A stretch of DNA of 64,000 nucleotides from Chrysopilus asiliformis. Its lineage: Eukaryota > Arthropoda > Insecta > Diptera > Rhagionidae. The stretch spans positions 86,942,124-87,006,123 of the forward strand of contig OZ035961.1 of NCBI GenBank assembly GCA_964034945.1, written 5' to 3'. Of this stretch, positions 57,906 through 64,000 are shown piece by piece. Made by a program: the position numbers and the translations under genes. The notes beneath the pieces were generated by a model. The model was not told the DNA's origin, searched no databases, and saw only the letters and a list, made by a program, of their open reading frames with translations. Position 1 is the stretch's first letter. Every line of letters begins with the position of its first letter.

Positions 57906-60900
57906 TTAAATACCTATTTTCCGTTTTTGGACACGATCTTTTGCCAAAAGGAACCATATTTTAGTCATTCTATTAAATGATTCTTCAGTAGCTCCGACAA
58001 ATTTCGATAGACTTACATCTACATTTTATTAAAAAAAAAATTTGGTGGACATCATAGGTCAAAATATTTCAAAATATTTTTTGTAATTACTTTTTAAAGT
58101 TTGTATAATAAAAAACTCTTGTATACAAGTACTATTTTGATGCTCAAACCAAGAAAAACTACAAGCAGCTTCGTCCGTTATAACTTTTGATAGATTCTCC
58201 ACGACAAAATTATTAAAATCTTCCTGTCTTGACGCATTGAATAAATTTTTCTGGAAGAAAAAAATTAAAGTAAATTTTTCTGAAAATCGTTTTTTTTATA
58301 ATTTCTCCAAATATCTTGAAGGAACCAGATGTTATTTTAAAGTTTTTGTATACATACAGTCGATCCTGGATAAGTAGAAAATCTCTATAACTGGTTTGGA
58401 TTGTTCGATCTGAGCGTTTCCGGAAACCTCTATAAGTGGGATCCGTGGAACGCTCCCGTGAGATTCAACTTCTGCAGGATTGACTGTATTTTTAATTATT
58501 GACTTGACGAGTTTTTGATCGCATTTGTTTTCAAAAGTAATAATATTAAATTTTTAATACTGTACCAAATACGCTTCCACTTGATATTCAGTCATGCAAT
58601 TGCTTTCCAATATTTTAAAATCCTCAGCCCTCGTACAAGGTATATTAACAATAACTACATCAGTCGCTGAACACTGCTGTGATGTTTTGATATTTGATGA
58701 TCGTAAAGTTTTTAATTCAAGAAGCATCGATTTTTGATTCTCCATTAAAATTTTGTTATCTGAAATGAGGCTATCGATTTTTGTGTGAAGCATTTCCATT
58801 GAATCTGAAAAGAAAAATATTAAAACCCATTAGAGACATTTTCAAATTGATTACGATTAAGGAAATCTCTGTTGAAAAAGTTTCCTTGTTCAATACAGCT
58901 GTGTAACTTTTTGTTGTCAATTATGGTAGTCTTTTGTAAAAAGTTTTTACAAATTTCCTGATGCTGATTAAGATCGGAGTGTGATGGGTTTGAAGAAAAT
59001 GTCATATCAGAGTTTATTCCTCCGGGCGTTAATTCAACATCGTTAGATTGCAAAATGTTTGCCACTTTAAAAAGAAATACCAATGGTTACTATAAAATCA
59101 AATACCACATGTTATTTATTACCTGATTCTCTCGAATCTACATCTTGCTTTTCATTTTGTTGTAATCGAATGCTTCTCAAGTCAGCTGGAAACAATATTT
59201 CTATTTTATAACATACAATTTTTGCAATATATTCATTTTATCAATCAAAATTTGCTTTAAATTGCTGTGTAATTTTGAAAACTAACGACCTTCCTTATCA
59301 CGAAAATATTTTTTCTATTTACTTTTTAGTTCCAACAGAGTTGTGTATCGTTTATCCCAAGGCGTTGTTATTGCGTATATCTCAGTTTGTATGAATTGCC
59401 AAATAAGATAAGCTGCTGAAGGGTAGTTTAGTTGAAGTCCAAAAAAACATTTAAAGCAGGTGTCCAATGCAGCTAACGGTGAATTAAGAGAATACAAAAT
59501 GTCGTTTACTAAAACGTATGACGAAACGATGTTATCTGAAAATATTTTTATGTAAAATATGATAAATTAATGAAATGCTAGTATTACCCAAGGTTTCGCC
59601 AACAAATACTAGTTTTGGCGTAAATTCCTCCGAGTTTTGCTTAGCCGATTCAATTTCCATTTGTATTGTGTCATGTAAAACATTAGCGTCCTATTAAAAT
59701 TTTATACTTAAACTTCTACCATATTTTTACAAAACTATTACTGACATTTACTAGAACTATTTACATTTGCACCAAATGGGCAATTTAAAAAAAATGTGTA
59801 TACAAATCGTTTTGATATACCTTTATGAGCACAAACACCGACTTTTCGATTTCTTGTTTTGTAAATTCGATCTTTTTGCCTTCCGCAGTTCTCCTCCTTT
59901 TATTTGTAGCAGCAAGAAGATACGGCAATATGACTAGTGCACTGATTTCATTATTGGATTCAACGATTTCTTTCACTTCTGGAATTCCTTTTTTCGTAGC
60001 AAGTATTTGCACTTTTTTATTGAATTCCGACCAATTTTCAAAAAGTGTATTTCTGTTATCAGGATACAAGACATCAAAGTCGACAGCAATTAAGGAATGT
60101 CCCTGTGGTTCTTTTAAAACAGGAAAGTCTTGAAAATAATCATAAGTTGTATAGCTTTCTTTATTTTTTAATAGTTCTCTTCTTTGCTTAAATGTGGTCT
60201 TCCAGTAACCAAAAATTTTTTCGTACGGTTCGCTATTTGTTTTCAAAAACGCAAGCAGATCAGAAACATCTTCGGAATCTTTCGGATCGTCTTGATGGTT
60301 TTCTAGATGACTAACTGCCTCTCGAGATGATTTTTCACGCTTTTTGAATCGATTATAGACCTCATAAAGCTTGCCAGAGGCGAGCTTTTTTGTAATTTTA
60401 TCATAGGGAGTAAAGTATATGTGAGGATTTTCTGTAGGAAAAACTTCGCTAATTTCTTTCGCAAATTGGCAAAATCTTTCCTTGTGAATTTTATAGGGTA
60501 ATTTTAATTTGTTCAGATTCTCCATTTCTTTGTTAATTATAAGATTTGCCAGTTTGTTTCGATGACTGTTCAATAAGCCATTATTCTCCTTATAATAGTT
60601 TAAGATGATCATACCTTCAACACACTTTATGTAACTTCGAACGGAATCTGTGATCGAGAATGCTACTATGACCTAAAGTGTAGATAGTGTAAATGCTTGT
60701 ATCAAAAGAATTCGTCAAATTTTACCTCGTCCACATCAGACGCAGCCAACACACTAGTAATATTATCACATTTTCCACTGATGGAATCTACGAAAATACT
60801 TTTATTATTTGTTTCATTTTTATACCCTATATGGTAAAACCATAAAAGGATATAATAGGTTTGCTCTATTTGTAACGTATGAATTTAGTCGTCGAAACAA

Positions 60901-62937
60901 TGAATTTAACGACTGTGTTTAGAATAATGAATCGACTTGATTTTTGCATGTTAAATACGATAAAAAAATCATTTCTTTATGCGTTGATATTTTTTACGAT
61001 AAAATGTTGAATATTGAAAATACAAAAGCCAAATTACTTTTTAATTCCAGGAGAGCTGTGGATCGTTTATCGCAAGGTGTTGTTATCCCATATATCTCGG
61101 TTTGTATAAATTGCCAAATGGGCTGTGGTGCTGAAGGGTAGTTCAATTGAAGTCCAAAAAAGCATTTAAAGCAAGTGTCTAATGCAGCTAATGGTGAATT
61201 TAGTGAATACAAAGTGTCGTTCACTAAAACGTATGAGGAAACGATGTTATCTGGAAAAATATTTATGTATAATGTGATAAATTAAAAAAATTTTCGTATC
61301 ACCTATGCTTTCGCCAACGAATATTAATTTTGGTGTAAGTGTTTCTGGATTTTGCTTAACACACTCCCTTTCCATTTGTACTATATCGGATATGCAATTG
61401 GAACCCTGTTAAAATGTTATACTTTAAATCTGATATTATATAGCGCATTCGCGAGAGGAGTGTCATAATATCATATCGCACATGGTCCCGTAGACTGTAG
61501 TATCTCAAAATCGGCCATTTTGAGAAAAACGCATTCAAAGTTTTCATTTCAAAATAATTGTTTATGAATAATTGTTTTTTCTGTTGTCTGTACAGTAATA
61601 TTTCAATTTATTACTCTTTTGATAATAATTTACAGATCATTTGCTTCATTTTTTTTTTTTTTTGCAATAATAAAAGATAGAGATAGGTTTGTTTTCCACA
61701 AAATCAATTTAAATTTTAAAAAATGGGAATTTAAAAAACCAAAAAAAAATAAATTTTAGGACTACGTTTACATTTAAATTTGTTTTTCATTTGATTCAGT
61801 CAATTTTCCTTTACATAATGGAATAATTACTCAAAAACACATTTTTTTGAGATACTACAGTCTACGGGACCATGTGCGATATATGATATACAATATTTGA
61901 AATTTCAAGGTTGTAAGGAAAGTACTAAAGAAATTGTTTTTTTCAAAAATACCTTTACAAGTAGAAACATAGTTTTTTGGATCTCTTGTCTTGTAAACTC
62001 GATCTGTTTGCCGTCAGCGTCCCGTCTCCTTTTTTGTGCAACAGGAAAAAGATACGGCAGTATGACTAATGCACCAATTTCATTATTTGATTCAACGATT
62101 TCTCTAATTTCAGTAATCCCCTTTTTTGTGGCAAGTATTTGCACTTTTCTATTAAATTCCGACCAGTTTTCAAAAAGTTTATTTCCTTTGCCAGAATATA
62201 AAAGATCAAAATCGGCAGTAATTAAAAAATGTCCATATGGTCCTTTAAAAATTGGAAAATCTTGAAAATATTGATAGGATGTATCTCTTTCTTTATTTTG
62301 AAGAAATTCTCGACGTTGTTTGAATGTTTTTTTCCAATAATTTAGAATTTTGTCATACGGTTCGGAGTTCCTTTTCAAAAACATAAGCAAATCGGAAATA
62401 TTTTCAACATCATCTAGATTTTCTTGTATATTTTGACTATTTGACTGTCTAGATAACTTTTCGCGTTTTTTAAAATTATTATATGCGTCCCAAAGCTTCC
62501 CAGAAGCAAGCTTTTTTGTAATTTTATCATAAGGGGTGAAGTATATTTGAGGGTTTTCGTTAGGAAAAATTTCACAAATCTCTTTCGCAAATTGAGAAAA
62601 CCTTTCCTTGCGAATTTTATAAGGTAGTTGTAGTTTGTTCAAATTATCCATTTCCCTGTTTATTATAATATGTGCCAGTTTATTTCGATGAGCGCTTAAT
62701 AAGCCGTTATTTGTTGTATAATGGTTTAAGATGATTATACCCTCGACACACTTTATATATTCTCGGACTGGATTTGTTATTGATGCTGTCAAAAGGATCT
62801 AAGATAATGAATTACTTGTAAATACTTTTGTTTTTGCAATTCACCAAATGTTACCTCTTCTATACCACGGACAGTTGATTTAGTATTTGAAGACTGTCTA
62901 TTGTCAACTGACTGAATCCATTCGCCACTGACAAAGT
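57906..62937 (-). CDS. Uncharacterised gene (family X) with duplicated module and DUF4806-like end
   Basis: Module B exons: 62855-62937, 61953-62798, 61303-61405, 61038-61250. Module A exons: 60726-60787, 59821-60672, 59588-59690, 59323-59535. The corresponding last two exons are exactly equal in length (103 and 213 bp). Large exons share IYFTPYDKITKKLASGKL, NSEPYxKIxxYWKxTFKQRR, LFENWSEFNxKVQILATKKG and IVESNNEIxALVILPYL. Small exons share LNSPLAALDTCFKCFFGLQL. Module A continues through 59123-59185, 58855-59064, 58566-58804 (a coiled coil, MEMLHTKIDSLISDNKILME), 58091-58250 (a DUF4806-like core, DEAACSFSWFEHQN) and 57906-58018 (LAKDRVQKRK, stop). Module B's last donor and module A's first acceptor are both phase 1, so one long transcript is possible; two tandem genes are the alternative. 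No enzymatic motif is visible. 5' exons were not found. Confidence 0.65.
58357..58486. mobile_element. pogo/Tigger-type MITE (130 bp) in an intron
   Basis: The ends are CAGTCGATCCTGGATAAG and CTGCAGGATTGACTG, inverted, flanked by TA (58355-58356 and 58487-58488). It sits between the coiled-coil exon and the DUF4806-like exon of the family X gene. Confidence 0.65.
60815..60955. repeat. Fragment of dispersed repeat family A
   Basis: TTTATACCCTATATGGTAAA, TTTGTAACGTATGAATTTAG and GTGTTTAGAATAATGAAT follow the same order as the left part of the 21.5-kb copy, then the match stops. It lies between modules B and A. Confidence 0.55.
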
Positions 62938-62939
62938 CT

Positions 62940-63625
62940 ATAAAAAACATGTATTATTTTATTTTTACGTGTTATAATGCTATAAAAATTTTAAAAGATT
63001 TCTGTAGATTTTACAATTCTCTTACAGCAACCAATTCTGTGCTATCAAATTGTAACTAAAGTTTAATCTAAAACTATTAATTATCCGTACTTTACACGAA
63101 GAAACATCTGCCCGGCAGGAGAGAAACAACAAGGCTGGGTGCAACTACAAGAATACAGTTGAGGGAATTTTCAAAAAGCATTAAAATCCGCCAATAAGTT
63201 TTCCGGAGGGAGTAGGGTGACATTATACGAATTACGCTACTGCTAATTGGGCTAACAAGATTTGGCACAGTAGAAAAACACTCATCTAATATTAGATTTT
63301 CCAGTTTATTTCAGGGAAAAAGTGTTGTGTATGTATTGAAAAATAAAAATGAATTGAAAAATGAAAGTGTTTGCATCTAGGAAAATTTTGATTTATTTAT
63401 ATACAAAATTAAATTTTTTGACAAATATACATAATTCTTGTACATATAATTCAAAGCTTTAAAAATATACACTTATAGAGTTTAGTTAGATGAAAAACAA
63501 TCATTTAATCGTTTTTAATTTTTAAATTTAGAAAAAAAACTTTTTTCAAATAAGTCTTAATACTCTCAATACAATATCTTCTTACGATAAATCTACAATA
63601 GTCTGCATCAACAATCAAATGAAAA
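62940..63625. other. No gene recognised
   Basis: Separates the family X gene from the CENP-B-type ORF. Upstream exons of family X may be here but are not identifiable. Confidence 0.35.
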
Positions 63626-63626
63626 A

Positions 63627-64000
63627 TTATGCCATTTTAGCTTGCTCATTTGATTCTGTATTCTTCGCTTTCATCTTCTTCTTTATATTTATATTGTTTC
63701 TTATCTTCCACCGAAACAACCAGCCATTATTTGGTGTAAAATTCGGAATTTTTAAAATTGCTGCAAATTTTCTCGCCTGTTCTTTGATAGCGTTATTACT
63801 GATATAGACATCATTTCCGTGGAGGTGATCATACCACACTTTCATTGTGTCGTCTAATTTTTCATAAATACCTTTACGAAGACGTTCCCTTTCAATATTT
63901 CCATTCGTTGCTGTATATTCCCTAATTTTCTGTTCATCCTTTAGAATTCGAGATATTGTTGATGGGTCAACGTTATATTTAAGGGAAATGTCTCTCCTTT
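63627..64000 (-). CDS. CENP-B/Tigger-type DNA-binding ORF, partial at window edge
   Basis: The frame is open from the right edge to a stop at 63627. It encodes a first HTH (RRDISLKYNVDPSTISRILK) and a second, HTH_Tnp_Tc5-type domain (VWYDHLHGNDVYISNNAIKE, then GWLFRWKIRNN). It ends in a basic KKKMKAKNTESNEQAKM tail. This is the N-terminal DNA-binding half of CENP-B, jerky and Tigger/pogo transposases. The stop directly after the second HTH means that either a DDE exon follows elsewhere or this is a DNA-binding-only remnant. The start lies outside the window. Confidence 0.65.
   Translation of the reverse strand, partial: RRDISLKYNVDPSTISRILKDEQKIREYTATNGNIERERLRKGIYEKLDDTMKVWYDHLHGNDVYISNNAIKEQARKFAAILKIPNFTPNNGWLFRWKIRNNINIKKKMKAKNTESNEQAKMA

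Noticed and set aside
1..64000. tRNA or rRNA genes
   Set aside because: No cloverleaf-compatible A/B box pairs or rRNA-like conserved blocks were noticed by eye; a covariance-model scan would be needed to exclude them.

Overview
The window is AT-rich nuclear DNA of an arthropod, most probably an insect. It has no bacterial-type operons. Its coding segments are short, carry clean GT/AG junctions and are separated by introns of about 50-900 bp. One gene encodes a ZAD (zf-AD) zinc-finger domain, which is largely arthropod-specific, and the transposon mix (mariner, piggyBac, pogo/Tigger, a CACTA/EnSpm-like element, a Crypton-type tyrosine-recombinase element, many MITEs) is typical of insects. 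A dipteran is plausible, but the order cannot be fixed from sequence alone.

Layout. 1-9 kb is non-coding and holds non-autonomous DNA elements: a 1.6-kb TIR element, a 1.06-kb long inverted repeat beside it, two TTAA-flanked piggyBac-like MITEs and small hairpins. About 9.0-9.25 kb holds a small candidate secreted-peptide gene with a TATA box. 14.8-15.5 kb and 24.7-25.4 kb each hold the 3' exons of a DUF4806-type gene with matching intron phases. 16.9-18.1 kb is a pogo-transposase-derived ORF that has lost catalytic residues. 20.0-20.7 kb is a FLYWCH-like exon split by a hAT-type MITE with a perfect 8-bp target duplication. 22.7-23.2 kb is an isolated transposase-type HTH ORF.

29.2-31.2 kb is a Crypton-like element with a three-exon tyrosine recombinase. 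A deleted copy lies at 33.5 kb and an intact-looking mariner lies between them. 34.5-39.7 kb is a CACTA/EnSpm-like element with a twice-frameshifted TNP2 transposase and a DUF4806 ORF. 40.7-46.0 kb is a pogo element that contains a complete piggyBac, whose second catalytic Asp reads Asn, and a copy of a dispersed repeat.

47.8-52.1 kb and 57.9-62.9 kb are two multi-exon genes of one uncharacterised family. The second has an internally duplicated four-exon module and ends in a DUF4806-like domain. A ZAD-only gene lies at 54.1-54.5 kb. A CENP-B-type HTH ORF runs off the right edge.

The main themes are nested mobile DNA and sharing of one domain, DUF4806, between a transposon and apparently cellular genes. 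All exon joins were worked out by eye from splice consensus and phase; none has transcript support here.
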